From Sinimarinibacterium arenosum (GTDB lineage Bacteria > Pseudomonadota > Gammaproteobacteria > Nevskiales > Nevskiaceae), in assembly GCF_005047655.1 (NCBI RefSeq), contig NZ_SUKF01000003.1:124001-188000 (forward strand): 64,000 nucleotides of DNA, given 5' to 3'. Within the stretch, counting starts at the first letter, position 1. Every line of letters starts with the position of its first letter. Shown here piece after piece: positions 1-8,457 of this stretch. The notes under the pieces are model-generated. The model was not told where the DNA came from. It made no database searches and saw only the letters and a list, made by a program, of their open reading frames with translations. The position numbers and the translations under genes were made by a program.

Positions 1-1
1 G

Positions 2-259
2 GAGCTGAGTGCGCGCTGTACTCCGGAAGGTGTGGTTGAGGCGGCGCGATTCCGCGCCTACGGCTGTCCGACGTCGATTGCGGTGGGGGAATGGCTTGCC
101 GGTCGGATCGAAGGCTGCAGCACTGCCGTTGCCATCCCGCCAACCGCCGCCGATATCCGTGCCGCGCTTGAAATCGGTGAGGACAAGGCCCATTGTGCGC
201 TGATGGGCGAGGACGTCCTCCGCGCCCTGTTTGACCAGATCCATAGAATTCGCAGATGA
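2..259 (+). CDS. IscU/NifU-like Fe-S scaffold protein, 3' part
   Basis: The frame is open from the left edge, so the start is missing; 85 C-terminal residues are visible. The segment ARFRAYGC followed by a helix rich in small residues, and a late HC (AHCALMGEDV), match the second and third cysteine regions of IscU/NifU_N scaffolds, on which 2Fe-2S and 4Fe-4S clusters are built. An earlier Cys (SARCTPEG) lies just before the conserved ARF. The usual GCGSAIASS stretch is replaced by GCPTSIAVG, so this is a divergent member. Its stop overlaps the iscA start by 4 nt (ATGA), indicating co-translation with the Fe-S carrier. A cysteine desulfurase probably lies upstream, outside the window (inference). 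A divergent NifU-like protein other than housekeeping IscU is possible. Confidence 0.62.
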   Translation, partial: ELSARCTPEGVVEAARFRAYGCPTSIAVGEWLAGRIEGCSTAVAIPPTAADIRAALEIGEDKAHCALMGEDVLRALFDQIHRIRR

Positions 260-579
260 GTATTCAACTGACCGAAAACGCCGCTCGCAGGATTCGTGAC
301 CAGCTCAACCAGCGTGGTCACGGTCTCGGTCTGCGTGTGGGTGTCAAGAAGTCCGGCTGTTCCGGCTTCGCCTATACACTCGACTATGCCGACACTCTGG
401 GTGCCAACGACGCGGTGTTCGAGCAACACGGCGCGACTGTGGTTGTGGCGCAGGATGATCTTGGAGTGCTCGACGGCATGACCCTGGATTTCCAGAAGCA
501 GGGTCTGAATGAGGCATTCAAGTTCATGAATCCACAGGCAAAGGCGTATTGCGGCTGCGGCGAGAGCTTCACCGTCTAG
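256..579 (+). CDS. iscA: IscA/HesB-family Fe-S cluster carrier
   Basis: A-type carrier of 107 residues, the usual length for IscA. It accepts Fe-S clusters or iron from the scaffold and passes them to apo-proteins in the cytosol. The three ligand cysteines sit at the canonical positions 35, 99 and 101 (SGCSG and the C-terminal CGCGESF). The start overlaps the preceding scaffold gene by 4 nt. The next gene is ndk after 139 nt. In many gammaproteobacteria hscB-hscA-fdx-iscX lie between iscA and ndk, and here they are absent. ErpA or a generic HesB protein is the alternative name; family membership is secure. Confidence 0.88.
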   Translation: MSIQLTENAARRIRDQLNQRGHGLGLRVGVKKSGCSGFAYTLDYADTLGANDAVFEQHGATVVVAQDDLGVLDGMTLDFQKQGLNEAFKFMNPQAKAYCGCGESFTV

Positions 580-616
580 GGCTCGCGGCAACCCCCGGGC
601 CGCCGTGGCGCTTCAT

Positions 617-646
617 TGCCGCGTTGCAGCAGAACCGGCTATAATT
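617..646 (+). promoter_or_regulatory. sigma-70-type promoter for ndk
   Basis: A perfect TATAAT at 641-646 is preceded by TTGCCG at 617-622 with an 18-nt spacer. The predicted start lies near 653, giving a leader of about 65 nt before the ndk GTG at 719. This is the clearest consensus promoter in the left part of the window and could drive the whole ndk-to-bamB run. Confidence 0.72.
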
Positions 647-718
647 TACTGATTTCATTGGGCCTAGCGGGAAACCCGCCGGGCCTCACTTTTCTTTTGC
701 TTTTGAAGGAGTTCCGCT

Positions 719-1150
719 GTGTCGGTCGAACGTACGCTGTCCATTCTCAAGCCGGATGCTGTTGCCAAGAACGCGATCGGTGAAATCATCGCTCGCCTCG
801 AAAAGGCCGGCCTGAAGGTTGTTGCCGCACGCATGAAGCATCTGAGCAAGGCTGAGGCCGAAGGCTTCTACGCGGTGCATAAGGAGCGTCCGTTCTTCGG
901 CGATCTGGTCAGCTTCATGATCAGCGGTCCGGTGCTGGTGATGGCGCTGGAAGGCGAGAACGCCGTGGCCAAGTATCGCGACGTCATGGGTGCGACCGAT
1001 CCGAAGAAGGCGGCGCCGGGCACGATTCGCGCTGACTTCGCCGAGTCGATCGACGAGAACGCATGCCATGGTTCGGACAGCCTGGAGAATGCTGCGATCG
1101 AAATCGCGTACTTCTTCAGCACCACCGAGCTGTGCCCGCGGACGCGCTGA
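719..1150 (+). CDS. ndk: nucleoside diphosphate kinase
   Basis: Transfers the gamma-phosphate of ATP to NDPs through a phosphohistidine, balancing cytosolic NTP and dNTP pools. It has 143 residues, the family length. The N-terminus [12 protein letters not shown] and the active-site histidine in NACHGSDS are diagnostic. The GTG start is supported by the Shine-Dalgarno GAAGGAG at 705-711, 7 nt upstream, and by a consensus promoter at 617-646. The ndk-rlmN-pilW-rodZ-ispG-hisS order that follows is conserved in gammaproteobacteria. Confidence 0.97.
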   Translation: MSVERTLSILKPDAVAKNAIGEIIARLEKAGLKVVAARMKHLSKAEAEGFYAVHKERPFFGDLVSFMISGPVLVMALEGENAVAKYRDVMGATDPKKAAPGTIRADFAESIDENACHGSDSLENAAIEIAYFFSTTELCPRTR

Positions 1151-1176
1151 GCGCCACGGACTTCTTGATCGGGCAC

Positions 1177-2340
1177 ATGAGCACGGATTCCGTCACTCAG
1201 ACCAGCAGCCAGGACGTCAACGACGTCCTGGCTGCTGCGCGTCGCCCGGCCAAACGCGTCAACCTGTTCGGACTCGATCGGCAGCAGCTGCGGGCACGTT
1301 TTGCCGAGCTCGGTGAAAAGCCGTATCGGGCCGATCAGGTGATGCAATGGATCTATCGTCGGGGCAAGGATTCCTTCGACGATATGACCAATCTGTCGAA
1401 AGACCTGCGCACGCGGATGATCGAGCATTTCGAGATTCGCACGCCGGAGCTGGTTACCGAGCAGGTCTCCAAGGACGGTACCCGCAAGTGGGTGCTGCGG
1501 CTCGATGGCGGCAATGCGATCGAGACGGTCTATATTCCTGAAGAATCGCGCGCGACGCTGTGCATTTCGTCGCAGGTCGGCTGTGCGATGGATTGTTCGT
1601 TCTGCTCGACTGCGCAGCAGGGCCTGAACCGCAACATGACCACGGCCGAGATCATCGCCCAGGTCTGGTTTGCGGCGCGCACGCTGGGGGGCGATTTCCA
1701 GAACGAGCGCGTGATTTCCAACGTGGTATTCATGGGTATGGGCGAGCCGCTGGCGAATTACAACGCCGTGCTGCCCGCGATCCGTATTCTGCTGGACGAC
1801 TTCGGTTTTGGCCTGTCGAAGCGTCGCGTCACCGTCTCGACCTCGGGTCTGGTGCCGTTCATCGATCGACTCAGCGATGACGTTGACACCGCATTGGCCG
1901 TGTCGCTGCATGCGCCCAACGATGCGCTGCGCAATGAGCTGGTTCCGGTCAATCGCAAGTATCCGGTGGCCGAGCTGATCGAGGCCTGCCGGCGCTACAC
2001 CGAAGGCAAGGACCGCAAGGCCCATATCGTTTACGAATACGTGATGCTGGATGGCGTCAACGACAAGCCGGAGCACGCGCGCCAGCTGGCGAAGCTGCTG
2101 GGCGGCATGGCGGCCAAGGTCAATCTGATTCCATTTAACCCATTCCCGAATTCCGGCTACGAGCGTTCGAAGCCTGAAGCCATTCAGGCCTTTGCCGAGA
2201 TCCTGCGTGCGAAACGCATCCTGACGACGACGCGCAAGACGCGCGGAGACGACATTGATGCGGCTTGCGGGCAGCTCGTCGGCAAAGTGCAGTCCAAACA
2301 GAAGAACCGTCTGCGCGGCATTCCGGTGGTGGCACGATGA
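1177..2340 (+). CDS. rlmN: dual-specificity 23S rRNA A2503 / tRNA A37 C2-methyltransferase
   Basis: Radical-SAM enzyme that methylates C2 of A2503 in 23S rRNA and A37 in some tRNAs. The protein has 387 residues. The radical-SAM CxxxCxxC motif is visible as CAMDCSFC, and the late cysteine needed for methyl transfer lies in DDIDAACGQL. I chose the ATG at 1177 (MSTDSV) because similarity to known RlmN starts only at about residue 26 (VNLFGLDRQQL) and no better in-frame ATG or GTG lies between. The Shine-Dalgarno is weak. A perfect 35-nt hairpin occupies codons 9 to about 20 (see 1203-1237). The stop overlaps the pilW start by 4 nt. Confidence 0.95.
   Translation: MSTDSVTQTSSQDVNDVLAAARRPAKRVNLFGLDRQQLRARFAELGEKPYRADQVMQWIYRRGKDSFDDMTNLSKDLRTRMIEHFEIRTPELVTEQVSKDGTRKWVLRLDGGNAIETVYIPEESRATLCISSQVGCAMDCSFCSTAQQGLNRNMTTAEIIAQVWFAARTLGGDFQNERVISNVVFMGMGEPLANYNAVLPAIRILLDDFGFGLSKRRVTVSTSGLVPFIDRLSDDVDTALAVSLHAPNDALRNELVPVNRKYPVAELIEACRRYTEGKDRKAHIVYEYVMLDGVNDKPEHARQLAKLLGGMAAKVNLIPFNPFPNSGYERSKPEAIQAFAEILRAKRILTTTRKTRGDDIDAACGQLVGKVQSKQKNRLRGIPVVAR
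1203..1237 (+). repeat. perfect 16-bp inverted repeat in the start of rlmN
   Basis: The left arm (1203-1218, CAGCAGCCAGGACGTC) is perfectly complementary to 1222-1237, with the 3-nt loop AAC. It begins 26 nt after the proposed rlmN ATG and ends 87 nt after the ndk stop. No T-tract follows, so it is not a standard terminator. As RNA it would be a very stable stem within the ribosome-loading region. It encodes SSQDVNDVLAA in RlmN. Confidence 0.9.
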
Positions 2341-3083
2341 GACGAATGGGGCTGCTGGTCGTTGCCGCACTGACCGTTGCGCTGGGCGTGGCCGGATGTA
2401 CCTCCGCGGCCAAGCGGGCCGAGAACGAATCCGAGGCGCGCTCCGTCGCCGAGCAGGGCATTGCCTATGCCCAGCGCGGCGAATATGACCAGGCATTGAC
2501 CAAGCTCAAGCGTGCTCTGTGGCTCGACAGCACGCTGACACCGGCCCATGCCGGGATTGCGCTGGTCTATTCCAACACCGGCAAGCCCGACAAGGCGGAG
2601 AAGCACTACCGCAAGGCGCTCAGCCTGAGCCCGGCAGACCCGGTGCTGAAGAATAATTTCGGCGTGTTCATGTGTGGGCAGGGCCGCGTTGAAGACGGCG
2701 AGCAATTGCTGGTGGAGGCAGCCAACGACAAGCGCTATCCGACTCCGGCGGCAGCTTGGACCAACGCGGGCACCTGCGTGAAGGCCAAAGACCTGGAGAA
2801 GGCTGAGCAGTATCTGCGCAAGGCGCTGCAGATCGATCCCGACAACCGCGAAGCCCTCGCGCAGATGGCACTGGTCAGTTACTCGCGCAAGGATTATCTG
2901 AGAGCCCGTGCCTTCCTGCAGCGCTACGGCGTTGAGGAAGCCCCGACGGCCGAACTGCTGGACATCGCCGTGCGCAGCGAGCGCGAGCTGGGTGATCTTG
3001 ATGCATCACGACGCTACGAGCGTCTGCTGAAATTGAAGTTTCCTGAATTTTCCGAACCCGTATCTTCTTCGCAGAGCCAGTGA
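2337..3083 (+). CDS. pilW: type IV pilus pilotin lipoprotein PilW/PilF (TPR)
   Basis: Outer-membrane pilotin that helps assemble the PilQ secretin for type IV pili. The 248-residue product begins with a lipoprotein signal ending GVAGC (lipobox cysteine near residue 21). It continues as tandem tetratricopeptide repeats, with typical positions in GIAYAQRGEYDQALTKLKRAL, then Y-S-N-T-G-K-P and later helices. The ATG at 2337 overlaps the rlmN stop (ATGA). Its position between rlmN and rodZ is the standard location of pilF/pilW, and twitching genes (pilG-chpA, pilH-pilJ) occur elsewhere in the window. Confidence 0.9.
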   Translation: MRRMGLLVVAALTVALGVAGCTSAAKRAENESEARSVAEQGIAYAQRGEYDQALTKLKRALWLDSTLTPAHAGIALVYSNTGKPDKAEKHYRKALSLSPADPVLKNNFGVFMCGQGRVEDGEQLLVEAANDKRYPTPAAAWTNAGTCVKAKDLEKAEQYLRKALQIDPDNREALAQMALVSYSRKDYLRARAFLQRYGVEEAPTAELLDIAVRSERELGDLDASRRYERLLKLKFPEFSEPVSSSQSQ

Positions 3084-4024
3084 TGAGTACCGAATTCCCG
3101 GCAGTCCCCGCCTTGACCGAACCTGCTGATGGCGTCGGCACCGCATCGGACGCTCTGGAGACCACTCCTGGCACGCGCATCCGGAATGCGCGTGAACGCG
3201 CCAAGATGTCGCTGGACGATCTGGCGATGCAGACCAAATTGGCCAAGCCGACGCTGGATGCGCTTGAGCGCGACGACTACAACGCGTTGCTCGAACCGGT
3301 TTACGTACGCGGCTACTATCGCAAGTGTGCAAAGGTGCTGGGGATCGACGAAGAGCCGTTGATCCGAGCGTATTCGGCGCGCGTGGTCGAGAAGTCGCCG
3401 GTTGCACCATCCAAACTGCGTCTGGCGTCCGGAACCGAGTTGGGCTCCAGCAGTCGTCTGCCGGTGGCGATGGCCGTGCTGGCTGCCGTTGTTGCGGTGG
3501 TTGCGTGCGCCTTTCTGTGGCTGGCTCGCGACGAGACCAAAACCTATCCCACCGCTCCGATGACGTCCGACGCGATGGGGGTCAATACCTCCGATCTGAC
3601 GACGCAGTCCGTGCCGGCAGACTCGGTTGAAGTGGTTGGCGCCGATACGTCGAGCGGCGCAGCGGACGCCACGACGCCTATTGAGAGTGCGGCCTCAACG
3701 GCCGACGGCGCGGAAGTTGCGCCGGCTTCGCCCGCAGCGGAACCCGCAGCGGCGTCGACGACATCGGCCAGCTCCGAGCCGGGAACCTTGTCGCTGACAT
3801 TCAGCGAATCCTCGTGGGTTCGGGTTGATGATGCCGCGGGCAAGACCTTGCTCAACGGCACCAAGCAGGCTGGTGAACAGATCAATATCAATGGCGCATT
3901 GCCGCTGAACGTGTTCCTTGGGAATGCCCCGGGTGTGCGCGTTGAATACGAAGGCCGCGTGTTTGATACCGGCGCGTTTACCCGTAGCAACAAGACTGCG
4001 CGTTTCGGCGTGCCGCAGTCGTAA
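3083..4024 (+). CDS. rodZ: cytoskeletal protein RodZ
   Basis: Bitopic membrane protein linking the MreB cytoskeleton to the elongation machinery. Residues about 30-95 form an Xre-type helix-turn-helix ([14 protein letters not shown] to [16 protein letters not shown]). A transmembrane helix follows near residues 128-152. A low-complexity Ala/Thr/Ser/Glu linker leads to the C-terminal periplasmic DUF4115 domain ([14 protein letters not shown] and [13 protein letters not shown]). The ATG at 3083 shares its first base with the last base of the pilW stop. A GTG three bases earlier is possible. Confidence 0.93.
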   Translation: MSTEFPAVPALTEPADGVGTASDALETTPGTRIRNARERAKMSLDDLAMQTKLAKPTLDALERDDYNALLEPVYVRGYYRKCAKVLGIDEEPLIRAYSARVVEKSPVAPSKLRLASGTELGSSSRLPVAMAVLAAVVAVVACAFLWLARDETKTYPTAPMTSDAMGVNTSDLTTQSVPADSVEVVGADTSSGAADATTPIESAASTADGAEVAPASPAAEPAAASTTSASSEPGTLSLTFSESSWVRVDDAAGKTLLNGTKQAGEQININGALPLNVFLGNAPGVRVEYEGRVFDTGAFTRSNKTARFGVPQS

Positions 4025-4040
4025 CGCGGCGGGGCAAATC

Positions 4041-5198
4041 ATGGCGATGACCAGCCACCATCAGATCACACGTCGGGTTTCGCGTGCGATTCGCGTCGGA
4101 CGGGTGACCGTCGGCGGCAGCGCTCCGGTGGCGGTACAGACCATGACCAACACCGACACCGAAAACGTCGATGCCACCGTGGCGCAGATTCAGGCGGCGG
4201 TGAAGGCGGGTGCCGACATCGTGCGCGTCTCGGTGCCGACCGTGAAGGCGGCGGAAGCCTTTGGCCAGATCAAGCAGCGGGTCGGCTACGTGCCGCTGGT
4301 TGCGGACATCCACTTCAACTACAAGTGCGGTATCGCTGCGGCTGAAGCAGGCGCCGACTGCCTGCGCATCAACCCCGGGAATATCGGTAGCGATCGCAAG
4401 GTGGCGGAAGTGATTGCCTGTGCCAAGCATCACGGCATTCCGATCCGCATCGGCGTTAACGCAGGCAGTCTCGAGGCTGATCTGCAGGAAAAATACGGCG
4501 AGCCGAACGCCGATGCGCTGGTCGAATCGGCGTTGCGCCACATTGAAATCCTGAAGCGTCACAACTTCGAGGACTTCAAGGTTTCGCTGAAGGCCAGCGA
4601 AGTGTTCATGACGGTATTCGCTTACCGCAAACTGGCGACGTTGATCGATCAGCCGCTGCATCTGGGTATCACCGAAGCGGGCGGACTGCGTGCCGGTAGC
4701 GTCAAATCGGCCATCGGCATGGGCATGATGCTGGCCGATGGCATTGGCGACACCATCCGCGTGTCGCTGGCAGCTGATCCGATCGAAGAGGTCAAGGTCG
4801 GCTGGGACATCCTGAAGTCACTGCATCTGCGGTCGCGCGGGATCAATCTGGTGGCGTGTCCGTCGTGTTCGCGTCAGAACTTCGACGTGATCAAGGCAGT
4901 GGCCGAGCTTGAAAGCCGTTTCGACGACATCGATCAGCCGCTGGATCTGGCGGTGATCGGATGTGTCGTCAATGGTCCGGGCGAGGCTCGAGAAGCCGCG
5001 ATCGGCGTCGCCGGGGGCTATCCGAATTCAATCTTTGTCGACGGTAAGATCCAGCACAAAGTGCACAACGACCAGCTGGTCGACGTGCTCGAGCGGCTGG
5101 TACGCACCAAGCTTGCCGAGCGCAAGGCTGCGGCAGCTGCCAATGCCGAGGCGGGTGCCGTGGATGAGGCGACAACGAACCCCATTCCAACTGCATAA
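4041..5198 (+). CDS. ispG: 4-hydroxy-3-methylbut-2-enyl-diphosphate synthase
   Basis: 4Fe-4S enzyme of the MEP pathway that converts MEcPP to HMBPP for isoprenoid synthesis. The product of 385 residues has the N-terminal TIM-barrel segment ([15 protein letters not shown]) and the C-terminal cluster ligands in [11 protein letters not shown] and [12 protein letters not shown] short Ala/Glu-rich tail follows residue about 365. The ATG at 4041, 16 nt after rodZ, gives the usual start region. The stop codon is directly followed by the hisS ATG. Confidence 0.95.
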   Translation: MAMTSHHQITRRVSRAIRVGRVTVGGSAPVAVQTMTNTDTENVDATVAQIQAAVKAGADIVRVSVPTVKAAEAFGQIKQRVGYVPLVADIHFNYKCGIAAAEAGADCLRINPGNIGSDRKVAEVIACAKHHGIPIRIGVNAGSLEADLQEKYGEPNADALVESALRHIEILKRHNFEDFKVSLKASEVFMTVFAYRKLATLIDQPLHLGITEAGGLRAGSVKSAIGMGMMLADGIGDTIRVSLAADPIEEVKVGWDILKSLHLRSRGINLVACPSCSRQNFDVIKAVAELESRFDDIDQPLDLAVIGCVVNGPGEAREAAIGVAGGYPNSIFVDGKIQHKVHNDQLVDVLERLVRTKLAERKAAAAANAEAGAVDEATTNPIPTA

Positions 5199-6494
5199 AT
5201 GGCCAATCTGTTTCAATCAGTTCGCGGCTTCAACGATGTTCTGCCGCCGGATACTGCAATCTGGCAGCACCTGCATCGGGTCGCCAACGAGACCTTTGCC
5301 GCCTACGGGTACGGCGAGATCCGGCTGCCGTTGCTCGAACATACCGCGCTGTTCTCGCGTTCGATCGGCGAAGTCACCGATATCGTCGAGAAGGAGATGT
5401 TCACGTTCCTGGATCGCGAAGGCGACAGCCTGACGCTGCGTCCTGAGGGAACCGCCTGTTGTGTGCGCGCAGGGCTTGAACATGGCTTGCTGCACAATCA
5501 GCAGCAGCGGCTGTGGTACGCCGGGCCGATGTTTCGCCATGAGCGTCCGCAGGCCGGGCGCTACCGCCAGTTTCATCAGCTCGGTGCCGAGGCTTATGGC
5601 ATGGTCGGGCCGGATATCGACCTGGAAGTCATCGCACTGTCGGCGCGGCTGCTGGCGCGTCTCGGCTTGCGCGATCTGACTCTGGAGCTGAATTCGCTGG
5701 GTTCGTCCGAGGCGCGTGCGGCGTATCGCAGCGCGCTCATCGATTTCCTGCAGCGTCACGAAAGCTCACTGGATGCGGACTCCAAACGGCGCATGCACAG
5801 CAATCCCTTGCGCGTGCTGGACTCCAAGTCGCCGCAGACTCAGGAGATCCTGCGTGATGCGCCGAAACTGATTGATGCTCTGGACCTTGAATCGCGTCTG
5901 CATTTCGAGCAGCTGCAGCAGGGCCTGAGTGATCTGGGCCTGCCGTTCCGCCTGAATTCGCGGCTGGTGCGCGGGCTGGACTATTACGGTCGTACCGTGT
6001 TCGAGTGGACTACAACGGCGCTGGGTGCTCAGGGCACCGTCTGCGCCGGCGGCCGCTATGACGGTCTGGTCACGCAGCTGGGTGGCAGTGCCACTCCGGC
6101 AGTGGGCTGGGCCTGCGGAATCGAACGACTGATCCTGCTGATGAAGGCGCAGGGCGTTGCGGTGCCGGATACCGCTCCGCATGTGTATTTGTGCTGGCTG
6201 GGCGATGCTGCGCAGCGTGAGGCGGCGCGCCTGGGCGAGCAGCTGCGCGATGCGCACCCCGGATTGCGCCTGGTCGTCAACGCCGGTGGTGGCAAGCTGG
6301 CCGCACAACTCAAGCGTGCCGACCGCAGCGGCGCGCGTGTTGCGCTGATTCTGGGGGATACGGAAATCGCGGCACGCACCATTCAAGTAAAATCGCTGCG
6401 AGACACCGATACCTCACCCGCATCGATCCCAGAACAGCAAATCCTGCCGTGGTCGGAACTGTCCGGCTATGTTGCGGGTCTGTTCGACGCATGA
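5199..6494 (+). CDS. hisS: histidyl-tRNA synthetase
   Basis: Class II aminoacyl-tRNA synthetase of 431 residues that charges tRNA-His in the cytosol. The N-terminus [12 protein letters not shown], the motif-2 region ([17 protein letters not shown]), the histidine-binding loop ([15 protein letters not shown]) and motif 3 ([11 protein letters not shown]) are all present. A C-terminal anticodon-binding domain ends the protein. The ATG follows the ispG stop with no spacer. Confidence 0.97.
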   Translation: MANLFQSVRGFNDVLPPDTAIWQHLHRVANETFAAYGYGEIRLPLLEHTALFSRSIGEVTDIVEKEMFTFLDREGDSLTLRPEGTACCVRAGLEHGLLHNQQQRLWYAGPMFRHERPQAGRYRQFHQLGAEAYGMVGPDIDLEVIALSARLLARLGLRDLTLELNSLGSSEARAAYRSALIDFLQRHESSLDADSKRRMHSNPLRVLDSKSPQTQEILRDAPKLIDALDLESRLHFEQLQQGLSDLGLPFRLNSRLVRGLDYYGRTVFEWTTTALGAQGTVCAGGRYDGLVTQLGGSATPAVGWACGIERLILLMKAQGVAVPDTAPHVYLCWLGDAAQREAARLGEQLRDAHPGLRLVVNAGGGKLAAQLKRADRSGARVALILGDTEIAARTIQVKSLRDTDTSPASIPEQQILPWSELSGYVAGLFDA

Positions 6495-6516
6495 TTCCAA
6501 TACCAAGAGCGATCCA

Positions 6517-7158
6517 GTGACGACACACTACGACGACGAAGAACAAGCCGAACGCCTCAAGCAGTGGTGGAAGGAGAACTGGATTTCGCTGGCCGCTGGC
6601 CTGGTGATTGGTCTTGGAGCGATCTTTGGCTGGGAAGGCTGGAAGTCTTACCAGGGGACGCGTGCGGCAGAGGCCTCGCGGATGTACGAGGATCTGCGAC
6701 TGGCGCTGGGCGAGGCTCGGGGTCAGGATGCCGAAAAAATCGGCTCGGCCTTGATCCAGGATCACGGCAGCAGTCCCTATGCGTCCGGCGCCGCGCTCTA
6801 CCTGGCGACTGACGCGGTCAAGCGCGGTGAGCTCGATCAGGCCCTGACGCATCTGCAGTGGGTGCGGGAACACGGCAGTGATGATGGCGTCCGTGAAGTC
6901 GCTGCACTGCGGGCGGCGCGGGTGCTGTGGCAGCAGGGCAAGCCGGATGAGGCGCTGGCGCTGATTGCCGGCGACGGCGGGGAATTCCAGGCGATGGCGC
7001 AGGAGCTGCGCGGCGACATTCTGCTGTCTAAGGGCGATCGCAGTGCGGCGCGCGAGGCCTACCAGAAAGCATTGGGCGCGAGCGACGACGAAGATGTGGC
7101 GGCACGTGGTGATCTTCAGCGCAAGCTTGACGACCTCAACGATGTGGTGGAGTCATGA
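6517..7158 (+). CDS. yfgM: YfgM-family SecYEG-associated TPR protein
   Basis: Inner-membrane protein whose family partners with PpiD at the SecYEG translocon and helps trafficking of periplasmic chaperones. The charged cytosolic N-terminus (DDEEQAERLKQWWKENW) precedes one membrane helix (residues about 22-40), followed by periplasmic TPR-like helices. The length from the GTG at 6517 is 213 residues, normal for the family. An ATG at 6469 inside hisS would add 16 unlikely residues. The stop overlaps bamB by 4 nt. Confidence 0.88.
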   Translation: MTTHYDDEEQAERLKQWWKENWISLAAGLVIGLGAIFGWEGWKSYQGTRAAEASRMYEDLRLALGEARGQDAEKIGSALIQDHGSSPYASGAALYLATDAVKRGELDQALTHLQWVREHGSDDGVREVAALRAARVLWQQGKPDEALALIAGDGGEFQAMAQELRGDILLSKGDRSAAREAYQKALGASDDEDVAARGDLQRKLDDLNDVVES

Positions 7159-8306
7159 TGCGCCGCCTTCTGTTGGCGCTGCTCGCAGCGAGTGTTGTGA
7201 CGGCATGCTCAAAGGACAAGGTTCGCGAGCCTGCGGAACTGAAGGACATCGAGAATCCCGCACTCAAGTTCAAGACGGCGTGGAGCTCACACCCAGGTAA
7301 CGGCAGCGGCGACTACTATGGCGAGCTGGGCCTGACGCTGGCGGAAGATGCGCTATACGCCGCGGATGTGAAGGGCCGCGTATACGCGCTGGACCCGGTA
7401 AACGGCAAGACGACCTGGCGGGCGCAGACCGGCGAACGTGTGATTTCCGGTCCGACCGTGTCGGGTAACGCGGTTTTCGTGGGCTCGATGGATGGGCACG
7501 TGATCGCGCTCAAGCGTGCCGACGGCAGCGACTACTGGAAAACCAAAGTGTCCAGCGAAGTTCTGGCGCCGCCAGTCAGCGACGGCACCTTGACCATTGC
7601 ACGCGCGGGTGACGGCAAGATCTACGCGCTGTCGTCCGTCAGCGGCGCGCAGGTGTGGATGTTCGATCGCACGGTGCCGAACCTGACGCTGCGCGGGCTG
7701 GGACGTCCGGAAATCGTTGGCAGCCTGGCTTTCGTCGGCATGGACAACGGCCGCGTCGCCGCCGTGCGCATGGCTGACGGTCAGGCGCAGTGGGAGCAGT
7801 TGATCGCCGCGCCGACTGGACGTAACGAACTCGAGCGGTTGACCGACGTCGATGCGACGCTGCTGGTCGATGGCGGCGAGCTTTATGCGGCGAGCTTCGG
7901 AGGCGAGGTTGTGTGCCTCGACGGCGACACCGGACAGGTGCTGTGGCGTCGTTCGCTGCGCAGTTATACGGGCATGGCCCGGGTCAACGATCTGGTTGTT
8001 GTCACCGATGAATCCGGGGTGGTCTGGGGTCTGGACGCCCGCACCGGCGCCGCAGCGTGGAAGAACGAAGATCTGCTCTATCGCAAGCTGTCACCGCCCG
8101 CGGTGTTCGCCGACCATGTCGTTGTGGGGGATTTCGACGGCTATCTGCACTGGCTCGATCCCAAGGACGGCCGCATCGTTGCGCGCGGTCGTATCGGCAG
8201 TGACCCGATCCGCACCGCGCCGGTGGCCGGTCCGGACATGTTGTATGTGATGAATGTGGCCGGACGCATCAATGCGATCCAGCTGAAGCCGGCGCCGACG
8301 CGCTGA
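7155..8306 (+). CDS. bamB: outer membrane assembly lipoprotein BamB
   Basis: Lipoprotein subunit of the BAM complex that supports beta-barrel insertion into the outer membrane. It has 383 residues with a lipobox VVTAC near residue 18. An eight-bladed PQQ-like beta-propeller follows, seen as repeated phrases such as GRVYALDPVNGKTTW, GHVIALKRADGSDYW and GEVVCLDGDTGQVLW. Two ATGs in tandem (7155, 7158) are possible starts, the first overlapping the yfgM stop. A strong terminator follows at 8324. Confidence 0.95.
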   Translation: MMRRLLLALLAASVVTACSKDKVREPAELKDIENPALKFKTAWSSHPGNGSGDYYGELGLTLAEDALYAADVKGRVYALDPVNGKTTWRAQTGERVISGPTVSGNAVFVGSMDGHVIALKRADGSDYWKTKVSSEVLAPPVSDGTLTIARAGDGKIYALSSVSGAQVWMFDRTVPNLTLRGLGRPEIVGSLAFVGMDNGRVAAVRMADGQAQWEQLIAAPTGRNELERLTDVDATLLVDGGELYAASFGGEVVCLDGDTGQVLWRRSLRSYTGMARVNDLVVVTDESGVVWGLDARTGAAAWKNEDLLYRKLSPPAVFADHVVVGDFDGYLHWLDPKDGRIVARGRIGSDPIRTAPVAGPDMLYVMNVAGRINAIQLKPAPTR

Positions 8307-8323
8307 GGCCTTGTTGTTTCCCA

Positions 8324-8366
8324 GGCCGGCACTGCGGAGGCCAAGTCCGCAGTGCCGGCCGTTTTC
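8324..8366 (+). terminator. rho-independent terminator after bamB
   Basis: Perfect 15-bp arms (8324-8338 and 8346-8360; GGCCGGCACTGCGGA on the left) with a 7-nt loop, followed by GTTTTC. It lies 17 nt after the bamB stop and separates the ndk-bamB run from der. Confidence 0.82.
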
Positions 8367-8457
8367 GTATGACGTTGTCGATCGAATGCGGGTTTCGATC
8401 CGGCGTCACCTGATAGCGTGAACGCGCGATGCGCTGCGCACCACTGTGTGATCTAGA

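Noticed and set aside
868-2496. Long minus-strand open frame (542 codons) across ndk and rlmN
   Set aside because: It is antisense to two certain genes, and its composition (Arg/His/Gln-rich, no domain) is that of a high-G+C shadow.
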